Of a stretch of 64,000 nt of DNA, positions 24,270 to 32,481 are shown in pieces. The translations under genes were made by a program, and so were the position numbers. The stretch spans positions 124,001-188,000 of the forward strand of contig NZ_MCAS01000056.1 of assembly GCF_003610895.1 (NCBI RefSeq), given 5' to 3'. The notes beneath the pieces were generated by a model. The model was not told the origin of the DNA, ran no database searches, and saw only the letters and a list, made by a program, of their open reading frames with translations. Position 1 is the stretch's first letter; every line of letters starts with the position of its first letter. Source of the stretch: Paraburkholderia fungorum (GTDB taxonomy: Bacteria > Pseudomonadota > Gammaproteobacteria > Burkholderiales > Burkholderiaceae).

Positions 24270-24326
24270 GTCACGTCACGAACGCCACGAACGGCGCGTC
24301 GCGTCACGTCACGTCACGTCACGTCA
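24270..24326. repeat. GTCAC pentanucleotide repeat
   Basis: CGTCACGTCACG near 24270, and five consecutive copies of the GTCAC/ACGTC unit at 24302-24326, in the gap between bceQ and the bceP-like gene. The unit does not fit the coding periodicity, and the array could form a transcript stem. Confidence 0.75.
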
Positions 24327-24333
24327 GATTGCT

Positions 24334-26535
24334 TCAGGGCTTCCAGCGATACATCATCACTTTCCCGCGCGCGTCTTCCTCGACGAACACGAGATACTCG
24401 CCATTGCTGCGCTTCGCGGCGCTGATGCCGTTGGGCACGTCGACCCAGCCTGATGCGCTGCCCACTTCCTGGCCCGGGCGGATTACACCGATCTCCTTGC
24501 CGCTGTCCTTGTCCCACACGTGCACCGCGCCGACCGGCTCGACACCGAAGATGTATTGCCCCTCGACCGTGAGGCCGATGATCGTGGCGATGGGTTTGGT
24601 CTGCGTGGTCCACGGCAGCGTGATCGCATAACGCTGCACCGGATTGCCGCTCGACCATTTGTCGTAGCGCACCAGCACGCGGCCCACTTCTTTCCAGAAA
24701 CCGCGATCGGCTGGCGTATCGGGCGTATAGCCGGTCAGGAACATCGTGTCGGTGTCGGGGTCGTAGATCGCGCGATGCAGTTCGGTGAACGGCTGCGGCA
24801 CCGGGTAATGCGTGAGATTCGAATACGAATAGATGGGATTGCCCTTCGCGTCGAGGCCGCCGAAACGGAAGCGATAGATGCCCCGGTTATCGCGGGCGCG
24901 CCAGATATCCCCTGCGCTATCGACCCACCAGCCCCAGCCGCCCGCGAGCTTCGTGCCGCTCGTGTTGGGCGTGAATTCGTCCGCGTTGAACCTGCCGTCG
25001 CCATTCACGTCGCGCCAGATCCAGTCGCCGCCCGGCGGTGCATTCGGCACTCTGGCAACCGCTCGGTCACGTCCGGCAATGAAGCCCGAAGGAATCGCCA
25101 CTTCGCCGTCGCGCTGCGGATCGAAGCGATAGATCTTCAGGTGATCCGCGTACATGTCGGTCAGGTACAGGAACGTGTGCCCTTTGAGCTTGCGGGCAAT
25201 CGGCAAGCCGGGATATTGGTCGACGTGAAAGACCGGGTCGTCGGGATACTTGAAGCGATTCGACAGGAAGCCCACGTATTTCCAGTCCTGGCCCGCGGGC
25301 TTCGAGAAATCGAGTTCGAAGCGCTTGTTGCCTGTGTAGACGCTATCCGGACGTGACGGATCGATCCATGCGCCGTCCACGAACAACAGGCCCTGCACCT
25401 GCCAGTTCTGTTTGCCGTCCGGTGCGTAGCTTTCGAGCGTGGCGCCGAGCCCCGCGCCGATCGGCTCATAACGCGGACCGATGCCGTTGGTCGACACGTA
25501 GACGTTGTCGCGCGCGTCTACGCCCACACCGGTCAAACCGTTGAAACGCTGCGGTCCCGGCTTGCCGGGGACACCGCTGAAAATGCCGCCGCGCTCGCCG
25601 AGCGAACCGGACTCCGCGTAACGGCCATTGTTTTTGCTGAAAAACAGCACCTGCTGACGCGGACCGTTGTCTGCGATCAGCACGCGGCCTCGTGCATCGA
25701 CGGCGATATCGACCGCGACCGTATCGGCGGGCAACGCGACGGCTTCATCGATAAGCTTGCCCGCGCCGGTGTAATGCTCCACATGCGGTTTAGAGTCGGT
25801 GCGCGTGCCGCTCAACACCCAGAGCGTGCCGTCGGGGGCAAGCGCCATGCGGCCCGGTTCATGCACGCTCCAATTCGCCTTCTGTTGCATCGATTCCGCG
25901 TCGTACACCTCGATGCGATCGCGCGCGGTGTTCGCCGCGTACAGCGTGGTGTCGTTCGCAGCCAAACCGCCAATTTCGGCACTGGTGCCCGTGGGCACCT
26001 CGTTCATCATCAAAAATCCGGCGGCCAGTTGCGCATGCGGGTCCGCGTTGTTCGCGGCCGGCTGGAACGGTGCCGCGCGCTTCGGATCGGCAATCTGCCG
26101 GCGTGAAATGCCGAACCATTGCTTGCCCTTCTCCGGCCACACGCCTGGCTCGACCAGGCGTCCCTTTTCGTTGCCGACCGCGATCGCCACGAAGGCGTAC
26201 TTACGATTGACCGCAACCGCGTTGCCGCCGCCGTTGCCCCAACCGTGCGTGCCGCCCGCAAAACCGAGCATCTTGCCGTTCTGGTAGACGCTCGCTTCGG
26301 CGCCGCTTTCGTCCCACGGCGCGTTCGTATAGACCTTGCCGTCGGGCGCGACTGCGATCGCGGTGATGTTGATCTGCGCCCACGTGCCGTCGCCAAAACC
26401 GAAGGTATTGCCGATCCAGGAATTTTTCGCGTTCAACACGGTTTCAGCGGATGCCGTGAAGCTAACCGATGCGGCCGCCATGCCGGCCGCATAGGCAAAT
26501 AGGGCAATCCAGGTTTTGAACGTGAAACGGGCCAA
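24334..26535 (-). CDS. bceP: Secreted NHL/SMP-30-like beta-propeller protein with EF-hand-like loop (bceP position)
   Basis: 733 residues. The start is taken as TTG at 26535 because GGAGGA lies 7 nt upstream and the product then begins with a normal signal peptide (MARFTFKTWIALFAYAAG ... SFTASAET). The body has repeated propeller-blade phrases (ITAIAVAPDGKVYTNAPW, GRMALAPDGTLWVLSG, GVGVDARDNVYVSTNGIG, DIAVDARGRVLIADNGP). A calcium-loop motif DVNGDGRFNADE lies near residue 540. It is probably periplasmic or exported and polysaccharide-associated. The symbol rests only on position between bceO and bceQ; I do not know an established function and do not assign one. Confidence 0.75.
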   Translation of the reverse strand: MARFTFKTWIALFAYAAGMAAASVSFTASAETVLNAKNSWIGNTFGFGDGTWAQINITAIAVAPDGKVYTNAPWDESGAEASVYQNGKMLGFAGGTHGWGNGGGNAVAVNRKYAFVAIAVGNEKGRLVEPGVWPEKGKQWFGISRRQIADPKRAAPFQPAANNADPHAQLAAGFLMMNEVPTGTSAEIGGLAANDTTLYAANTARDRIEVYDAESMQQKANWSVHEPGRMALAPDGTLWVLSGTRTDSKPHVEHYTGAGKLIDEAVALPADTVAVDIAVDARGRVLIADNGPRQQVLFFSKNNGRYAESGSLGERGGIFSGVPGKPGPQRFNGLTGVGVDARDNVYVSTNGIGPRYEPIGAGLGATLESYAPDGKQNWQVQGLLFVDGAWIDPSRPDSVYTGNKRFELDFSKPAGQDWKYVGFLSNRFKYPDDPVFHVDQYPGLPIARKLKGHTFLYLTDMYADHLKIYRFDPQRDGEVAIPSGFIAGRDRAVARVPNAPPGGDWIWRDVNGDGRFNADEFTPNTSGTKLAGGWGWWVDSAGDIWRARDNRGIYRFRFGGLDAKGNPIYSYSNLTHYPVPQPFTELHRAIYDPDTDTMFLTGYTPDTPADRGFWKEVGRVLVRYDKWSSGNPVQRYAITLPWTTQTKPIATIIGLTVEGQYIFGVEPVGAVHVWDKDSGKEIGVIRPGQEVGSASGWVDVPNGISAAKRSNGEYLVFVEEDARGKVMMYRWKP

Positions 26536-27049
26536 AAGTAATTCCTCCAATCCGGGCCGTGCCGCGATCGGGCACCGGGCCCGCGCAGATGCGAAATGCA
26601 AAGAAGTGACAGCAGAGACCGCCAGAAGCGACGCAAGAACGTGACATGGATCACACGGCTCACATTACGCGGAAAAAACACCGCGACGAAAATCGAAAAT
26701 AATTCAAAATTATTCGCCGCTTTAAGCATCGCGAAAGAAAATTATTTAAAAATCGATTAAACGAAAATACCCGAGGGCACCTGCGCCCAGCCGCGCCTTC
26801 GCCCCACCCTTACCGACTTGGCAGTATCCCCCAAGCACTTCTTACGCTTTACGACAACCATAAGACACAAGCATAGAAATCAATTTCGAATGGGTAACGA
26901 AACACCCTGTTTCAATCTGATTCATTTATCCATTTCATTCCCGTTTTTTCATCAATTTCTTTTGCCTAGAATCGATTGCACTGCCGAAGCGGCGCGCAGC
27001 GAGCGCGCTCCTTCGCCCCGGCTCATCCGCTTCACTCCATGGACGGTTC
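26536..27049. promoter_or_regulatory. AT-rich divergent spacer between the bceP-like gene and bceO
   Basis: 514 bp with low GC at 26640-26770 and 26860-26970, including TTTAAAAATCGATTAA (26745-26760). It must contain the promoters of both divergent units. No open frame with coding character is seen. Confidence 0.5.
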
Positions 27050-28138
27050 ATGACTGCTAGCGCACTGCCCTTAGCGCCTTCTCACTCACGCCGCATCGTG
27101 CAGCTCGACGGTTTGCGCGCGATTGCCGTGCTCGCCGTGTTCGCCCAGCACGCGCTGAAAGCGCCGCTGTGGATGGGCGTCGATCTGTTTTTCGTGTTGA
27201 GCGGTTTTCTGATCACCGGCATCCTGCTCGAGCGCAAGGCGCGTCAGCAGTCCTATTTCGGTTACTTCTACGCGCGCCGGGCACGGCGCATCCTGCCGCC
27301 TTATCTGCTGCTCATGGTGGTGTCGTCGATTCTGTTCGGCTTCGGCTGGGCGCAGCACTGGCAGTGGTACGCGTTCTTTGCGACCAATATTGGCGACGCG
27401 CTGAATCAGAGCGGCCACGACAGCCTGAATGTGCTGTGGTCTCTGGCGGTCGAAGAGCAGTTCTATATTTTCTGGCCGTTTGTGATTCTGCTGCTGCCCG
27501 AGCGTGTGCTCGGCTACGTGGCGGCCGCGCTGATCGTTCTGGTGCCCGTGCTGCGCGCGCTTGCCACGCCCTGGTTCGATTCGTTCTGGCCGATCTATTA
27601 CCTGACGCCGTTCCGCATGGACCTGCTGGCGGCCGGCGCGCTGCTCGCGGTCGCCGTACGGCGCGATCGCAACGCCCTTGAACCGTTCAAGGGTCTCGCC
27701 GTGCTCGGCTTCTTCGCCGCACTGGCCGTGCTGGCCTGGCTGCATCTGCATTACCCACGCTTTCGCGCGGCGAATACGCCGCTCTCGAATGCCGGGCTCT
27801 ACAGCGTTTCGCTGGTGCTGTGCACGTCCGTCGTGGTCATCGCCCTGCAAAGCAAGGGCATCGTCAAGCGCTTGCTGTGCAACCCAGTGCTCGTCTATAT
27901 CGGCACCATCAGCTACACGATCTATCTGATTCACCTGAGCGTGCTGTACACGCTGTGGCCACTGCATCTGAACCGCTATCTGTGTGCGGCGCTCGCACTT
28001 GCGATCACCCTCGCCTACGCCAGCATCACGTGGTTCGCGTTCGAGAAGCGGTTGATCTTCGGTTCGGCCGGTAAAGACCATGCGGTCAGCGGCAGCGTGA
28101 CGGGAGGCGCGTCGCAAGCGCCGCAAAGCCGCGCATGA
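27050..28138 (+). CDS. bceO: Acyltransferase 3 family membrane protein (bceO position)
   Basis: 362 residues, polytopic O-acyltransferase. The family signature is clear: IVQLDGLRAIAVLAVFAQHA with the catalytic His, MGVDLFFVLSGFLITGILLE, YFYARRARRILPPYLLLM, LWSLAVEEQFYIFWPF, and IGTISYTIYLIHLSVLY. It probably acetylates the repeat unit or polymer in the inner membrane. Its last codons overlap the start of the SGNH hydrolase gene by 4 nt, so the two should be made together. Confidence 0.87.
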   Translation: MTASALPLAPSHSRRIVQLDGLRAIAVLAVFAQHALKAPLWMGVDLFFVLSGFLITGILLERKARQQSYFGYFYARRARRILPPYLLLMVVSSILFGFGWAQHWQWYAFFATNIGDALNQSGHDSLNVLWSLAVEEQFYIFWPFVILLLPERVLGYVAAALIVLVPVLRALATPWFDSFWPIYYLTPFRMDLLAAGALLAVAVRRDRNALEPFKGLAVLGFFAALAVLAWLHLHYPRFRAANTPLSNAGLYSVSLVLCTSVVVIALQSKGIVKRLLCNPVLVYIGTISYTIYLIHLSVLYTLWPLHLNRYLCAALALAITLAYASITWFAFEKRLIFGSAGKDHAVSGSVTGGASQAPQSRA

Positions 28139-28866
28139 GGCGCCGTGCGTGGCTTGCCGCGAGCGTATCGGCCGTTGCGTCGGCACTGCTTTCCCTCGCG
28201 CCGGATGTGCATGCCGGCGGTTCTGCAACGCAGGTGCTGGTGGAGGCCTACGGCGATTCGACCACGCTCGGCATTACATGCAGCGACGGCCGCTGCGGAC
28301 CGCAAGCGCTAAACGCTGTGTCGTATCTGCAGGACGACTTACAGGCGAAGCACGGCGACCGGGTACGCGTCACGAACTACGGCGTGGGCGGCACGACGGC
28401 CACCCAGTTGCGCGACGGCACCGGCAACCGCCGCGCCGGGCCGAGCGCCGGCCTGCCATGGCAGGAACGGCTGGCTGCTTCGCCCGCGCAGATCGTGCTG
28501 ATCAACTACGGCATCAACGAAGTGATGCAGAACCAGACGCCCGAGCAGTTTTACGCGGCTGAAACGACGCTCGTGAAGACGGCCCGCGCGCTTGGCAAAG
28601 AACCGGTTCTGCAGACCTCGAACCCGATGCCCGACAACCACCTCAACGCACGGCTCGCCGCGATGGTCGCGATGACGCGCCAGGTGGCCACCGAACAGCA
28701 GGTGCCTCTCGTCGATCAGTTCGCCTACATCAGCACGCTGCCGGACTGGAAGACGCTGATGTCCGACGGCGCGCATCCGAAACCGGGTTTGTACCGGCTC
28801 AAGGCTGAACAGGATTTTCAGGTCGTCGATCCGCTGGTGCGGCGACTGCTGGGCGGCACGCGCTGA
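28135..28866 (+). CDS. Secreted SGNH/GDSL-family hydrolase
   Basis: 243 residues with a signal peptide (MRRRAWLAASVSAVASALLSLAPDVHAGG). The four SGNH blocks are present: VEAYGDSTTLG (catalytic Ser), NYGVGGTTA (Gly), INYGINEVMQNQ (Asn) and LMSDGAHPKPGLY (Asp/His). It is probably a periplasmic esterase or transesterase. The 4-nt overlap with the bceO-like acyltransferase suggests it acts on the same O-acetyl groups, either removing them or receiving acetyl from the membrane protein as PatA/PatB-like pairs do. That role is inference. Confidence 0.82.
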   Translation: MRRRAWLAASVSAVASALLSLAPDVHAGGSATQVLVEAYGDSTTLGITCSDGRCGPQALNAVSYLQDDLQAKHGDRVRVTNYGVGGTTATQLRDGTGNRRAGPSAGLPWQERLAASPAQIVLINYGINEVMQNQTPEQFYAAETTLVKTARALGKEPVLQTSNPMPDNHLNARLAAMVAMTRQVATEQQVPLVDQFAYISTLPDWKTLMSDGAHPKPGLYRLKAEQDFQVVDPLVRRLLGGTR

Positions 28867-28919
28867 CGCTCTTTTTTAAGTGCGCTTCTTTTTTCTTTTA
28901 CCTATATCGAAGGCAAGCT

Positions 28920-29963
28920 ATGAGCCAACCACGCAAAGCGATCATCACCGGCGTATCCGGACAGGACGGGGCCTACCTGACCAAACTGCTGCTCGACAAG
29001 GGCTACCACGTGACCGGCACCTACCGGCGCACGAGTTCGGTCAACTTCTGGCGCATTCGTGAGCTCGGCGTGCTCGATCATCCGAATCTGCGTCTGGTCG
29101 AACACGACCTGACCGATCTCGGCTCCACGCTGCGCCTGCTCGAAGGCGCGCAGGCCGACGAACTGTACAACCTCGCCGCGCAGAGCTTCGTGGGTGTCTC
29201 GTTCGACCAGCCGGTGACGACCGCCGAAGTAACCGGCATCGGCGCACTGAATCTGCTCGAAGGTATCCGCATCCTGAATCCGAAGACCCGCTTTTACCAG
29301 GCGTCGACCTCAGAAATGTTCGGTCTCGTGCAGGCGGTGCCGCAACGCGAGGACACGCCCTTCTACCCGCGCAGCCCGTATGGTGTGGCCAAGCTGTTCG
29401 CGCACTGGTCGACCATCAACTATCGCGAGTCGTACAACCTGTTCGCCAGCAGCGGGATTCTGTTCAATCACGAATCGCCGCTGCGTGGCCGTGAATTCGT
29501 GACCCGCAAGATCACCGACACGGTCGCGAAGATCAAGCTCGGCAAACAGGAGGTGCTGGAACTCGGCAACCTGAGCGCCAAGCGCGACTGGGGCTTCGCC
29601 CTCGAATACGTGGAAGGCATGTGGCGCATGCTGCAAGCGGACGAACCCGACACCTTCGTGCTCGCCACCGGCCGCACCGAGACGGTACGCGACTTCGTGC
29701 GTATGGCGTTCGCCGCCGCGGGCTATCAGCTCGAATGGTCCGGCAAGGAAGAACGCGAAACCGGCATCGACGTCGCCACCGGCAAGACGCTGGTGCGCGT
29801 GAACCCGAAGTTCTACCGCCCGGCGGAAGTGGATCTGCTGATCGGTTGCGCTGACAAGGCGCGCGAGAAGCTCGGCTGGAAACCGGAAACCACACTCGAA
29901 CAGTTGTGCCACATGATGGTTCATGCGGATCTTGGCCGCAACGAGCATCACGAGACGTTCTGA
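28920..29963 (+). CDS. bceN: GDP-mannose 4,6-dehydratase (bceN)
   Basis: 347 residues. Converts GDP-D-mannose to GDP-4-keto-6-deoxy-D-mannose, precursor of GDP-D-rhamnose. Extended SDR with NAD(P)-binding ITGVSGQDGAYLTKLLL, GMD-specific YHVTGTYRRTSS, YNLAAQSFVGVSF, catalytic Ser/Thr (ASTSEMFG) and YGVAKLFAHW (Tyr-x3-Lys), and FNHESPLRGREFVTRKI. It receives GDP-mannose from BceA. The reductase that would complete GDP-rhamnose (RMD, bceM) is not in the window. Confidence 0.95.
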   Translation: MSQPRKAIITGVSGQDGAYLTKLLLDKGYHVTGTYRRTSSVNFWRIRELGVLDHPNLRLVEHDLTDLGSTLRLLEGAQADELYNLAAQSFVGVSFDQPVTTAEVTGIGALNLLEGIRILNPKTRFYQASTSEMFGLVQAVPQREDTPFYPRSPYGVAKLFAHWSTINYRESYNLFASSGILFNHESPLRGREFVTRKITDTVAKIKLGKQEVLELGNLSAKRDWGFALEYVEGMWRMLQADEPDTFVLATGRTETVRDFVRMAFAAAGYQLEWSGKEERETGIDVATGKTLVRVNPKFYRPAEVDLLIGCADKAREKLGWKPETTLEQLCHMMVHADLGRNEHHETF

Positions 29964-30001
29964 TGCAGGGTGACGGCGGCTCGTAAAGCCGTCACGCTGA
30001 A

Positions 30002-30035
30002 AAAAAGGCCTGATCGCAATGATTCAGGCCTTTTT
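30002..30035. terminator. Bidirectional terminator between bceN and bceK
   Basis: AAAAAGGCCTGA / TCAGGCCTTTTT, 12-bp arms with a 10-nt loop. A T-tract follows on either strand, which suits the two converging genes. Confidence 0.9.
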
Positions 30036-30058
30036 CCATTACGTCATGAAGCCTTCAA

Positions 30059-31225
30059 TCAATGCGGCCCGCCCGTCGCAATCGCCTCGCTATACACCGA
30101 GGCCACACGCTTCGCGATGACCGCGTTGTCGAAGTTCTCGCGTGCATAGCGGCGGCAAGCCTCGGCGTCCGGCAACTTCAGTGAACCGTTCAACGCGCCG
30201 GCCAGACCTGCCGCAATCGCCTTTGCACCCGTCTCCGGCAACACCAGATCCGGCGACAAACCCGCCACCGCTTCCGGCAAACCGCCCACCGGCGTGACCA
30301 GCACCGGCGTGCCGGAAGCCAGCGACTCAACCGTGATCAGCCCGAAGCCTTCCAACGCCACCGTCGGCACCACGCTGATATTCGCCGCACGGTACAACGC
30401 CGCCAGATGCTGATCGGGCACGAAGCCCAGCAGCTTCACATTGTTCTCAAGGCCCGCCTCGGTGATACGCGCCTGCAACTCGCCTTCGAGCCGTCCTTTA
30501 CCCGCGATCAGCAGCAACACATCGGGTTGCGTGGGCTTGAGCAGCTTCACCGCGTCGATCAGATCTTCGAGGCCCATGCGGCGCACCAGACGCCGCACGG
30601 CCAGCACGATCGGCCGGTCTTGCGGCAATTGCAGCTTCAGGCGCGCCTCGGCCGGTGTGATCGGCAGATTGAACTGCTCGACATCCACGCAGCCTGGCAC
30701 GACACGCACGCGCTCCGGTGAGATGCGATAGCGCGAGGTCAGAATCTTGCCGAATGCCTCCGACAATACAATCAGGCGCGACGAACGCACATACACCGAT
30801 TGCTCCAGATAGCGCTTGGCGCGCTGGCCGAGCGAGTCGGCGCCTTCCACATGGCTCTCGTCGGCCCACGGTCCCTGGAAATGCGAGACCTGCGGAATGC
30901 CGCGCGTCACGTCGAGACCCGGAAATGTGTACAACGCGAAGTGCGACGAAATCACGTCGGGACGTGAGGCGCTGATTTCCTGGCGCAGCGCGCGGCGTGC
31001 CGCCATCAGCCGCAGCGGCAGCGATTGCGCGGCGGAGCCGAAGCCGTTGATGGCGCCGCCGGTGTCCGCCGCGACCCTGGGCGAACCCGCCACCACGCCG
31101 CGTACGGCGACGCCCGCACCCGGCAGCGCGCCGACCAGCGAGTAGTACATGCGGTCCAGACCGCCCGCGCGCTCGGGAAACCAGTGCATCCCGATCTGCA
31201 GCGATTTGATCGAACTCGTCGTCAT
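30059..31225 (-). CDS. bceK: GT4 family glycosyltransferase (bceK)
   Basis: 388 residues, GT-B fold. The N-terminal acceptor half starts GMHWFPERAGGLDRMYYSLV. The C-terminal donor half holds AVRRLVRRMGLEDLIDAVKLL, LLLIAGKGRLEGEL and the E-x7-E motif in EGFGLITVESLASGTPVLVT. It is a retaining glycosyltransferase of the repeat unit; donor sugar unknown. It overlaps bceJ by 4 nt and ends the leftward bceB-to-bceK operon before the terminator. Confidence 0.88.
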   Translation of the reverse strand: MTTSSIKSLQIGMHWFPERAGGLDRMYYSLVGALPGAGVAVRGVVAGSPRVAADTGGAINGFGSAAQSLPLRLMAARRALRQEISASRPDVISSHFALYTFPGLDVTRGIPQVSHFQGPWADESHVEGADSLGQRAKRYLEQSVYVRSSRLIVLSEAFGKILTSRYRISPERVRVVPGCVDVEQFNLPITPAEARLKLQLPQDRPIVLAVRRLVRRMGLEDLIDAVKLLKPTQPDVLLLIAGKGRLEGELQARITEAGLENNVKLLGFVPDQHLAALYRAANISVVPTVALEGFGLITVESLASGTPVLVTPVGGLPEAVAGLSPDLVLPETGAKAIAAGLAGALNGSLKLPDAEACRRYARENFDNAVIAKRVASVYSEAIATGGPH

Positions 31226-32481
31226 GATTGTTGCCCCTGTGCGTTCTGAGAATGGTGATGAATCGTCTGCCCGGCGAGCGTGTTCAGCGTCAGCGCGTCG
31301 TTCCTCGCCACCGCCGCGGTGTCCGTTTCGCGGCTCCTGCGATCCTTCTGCTGTCCTGCCAATTGCCGGTATAGCGCGATGTATTGCGCGGCCATCCGTG
31401 CCCAGCCAAAGCCGGTCGCGAGTTCGCTGGCGGCGGCCCCCATCGCGCGGCGTGCCTCGTCGTTATCGGCGAGACGCGCGACGGCGCCCGCCAGGGCTTT
31501 GGAATCGTCCGGATCGTCGAGCACGATGCCGCATTCCGGCGTGATGATCTCGGCGCCGCCTGCCGTGCGTGCCGTGACCACCGGCAGGCCTGCGGCCATT
31601 GCTTCGAGCAGCGACAGGCTCATGGCTTCATAGCGCGACGGAAACACGAAGGCGTCGACCGAATGCATCAGCACCGGCATCTCCTTGACGAGACCGAGAA
31701 AATGCACGCGATGCGCAATCCCCAGTGCCTTCGCTTCTTCCGGATACGGACTGCCGGGCAGAAAACCGGCCACCGCGATCTGCACGTGGTCAGGCAGATG
31801 CTTGAGCGCCTGCAATACCGTGCCGAGGTTTTTGCGCGGCGTGCGCAGGTCGCCGACAAACAACAGCAGGAAGGCGTCCGCAGGCAAACCGAAATTCGCG
31901 CGCTCACCCGTTGCCGCCGCGAAGCCTCGCGTATCGACGCCGTTGTAGATCACATCGACCCGGTTATCAGGCGTCAGGCCGATCGCGCGAATCTCGTCGG
32001 CAACCTTTTGCGACACCGCCGTGATCACCTTCGAGCGCCGGTAAGCCCAGCGTTCGAGCCACGCATTGCAGCGCGTATAGACCGACTGATACGCTGACCA
32101 CACGCCTTTCGTGAGTCCGAACGGGTAATACTTGCTGCCGAACCAGCCGCTATGCACGAAGTGCGAGGTGTTGACGTCGGCGGGCATCCACGTGATGAAG
32201 CCGTTCACGTGCAGCACGTCGTATTCGTGGCGATGCGCGCGCAGCCACATCGCACTCCTGAGCGCGAACACCTGCTGGCGCAGCAGATTGGTGGGCCACC
32301 AGCGGCCGATTCTGATCGGCGCCCAGCGCACGTTCGGATGCGCGAGCAGATCCGGCGCGACGTGCGAGGCAACCAGGGTGACCGCGATATTCTCATCGAG
32401 CGCGGCGCGCGCAATCTCGTGGTTGACGCGGCCCTGGCCGTCGTTATGGCGCACGACGTGCGTGACAATGGCGACTCTCAA
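31222..32481 (-). CDS. bceJ: GT4 family glycosyltransferase (bceJ)
   Basis: 419 residues, GT-B fold: MRVAIVTHVVRHNDGQGRVNHEIA at the N-terminus, VIYNGVDTRGF, LFVGDLRTPRKNLGTVLQAL, and RYEAMSLSLLEAMAAGLPVVTA (modified E-x7-E). About 40 hydrophilic residues follow the last fold element. It overlaps the genes on both sides by 4 nt, so translation is coupled in the order Wzy, BceJ, BceK. Confidence 0.87.
   Translation of the reverse strand: MRVAIVTHVVRHNDGQGRVNHEIARAALDENIAVTLVASHVAPDLLAHPNVRWAPIRIGRWWPTNLLRQQVFALRSAMWLRAHRHEYDVLHVNGFITWMPADVNTSHFVHSGWFGSKYYPFGLTKGVWSAYQSVYTRCNAWLERWAYRRSKVITAVSQKVADEIRAIGLTPDNRVDVIYNGVDTRGFAAATGERANFGLPADAFLLLFVGDLRTPRKNLGTVLQALKHLPDHVQIAVAGFLPGSPYPEEAKALGIAHRVHFLGLVKEMPVLMHSVDAFVFPSRYEAMSLSLLEAMAAGLPVVTARTAGGAEIITPECGIVLDDPDDSKALAGAVARLADNDEARRAMGAAASELATGFGWARMAAQYIALYRQLAGQQKDRRSRETDTAAVARNDALTLNTLAGQTIHHHSQNAQGQQS

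Noticed and set aside
26536..26601. ATG start for the propeller protein at 26601
   Set aside because: It would bury the signal peptide behind 22 mostly polar residues; TTG at 26535 has a strong Shine-Dalgarno.
30002..30035. Possible attachment site or mobile repeat
   Set aside because: The inverted repeat with T-tracts on both sides between convergent genes is fully explained as a bidirectional terminator.
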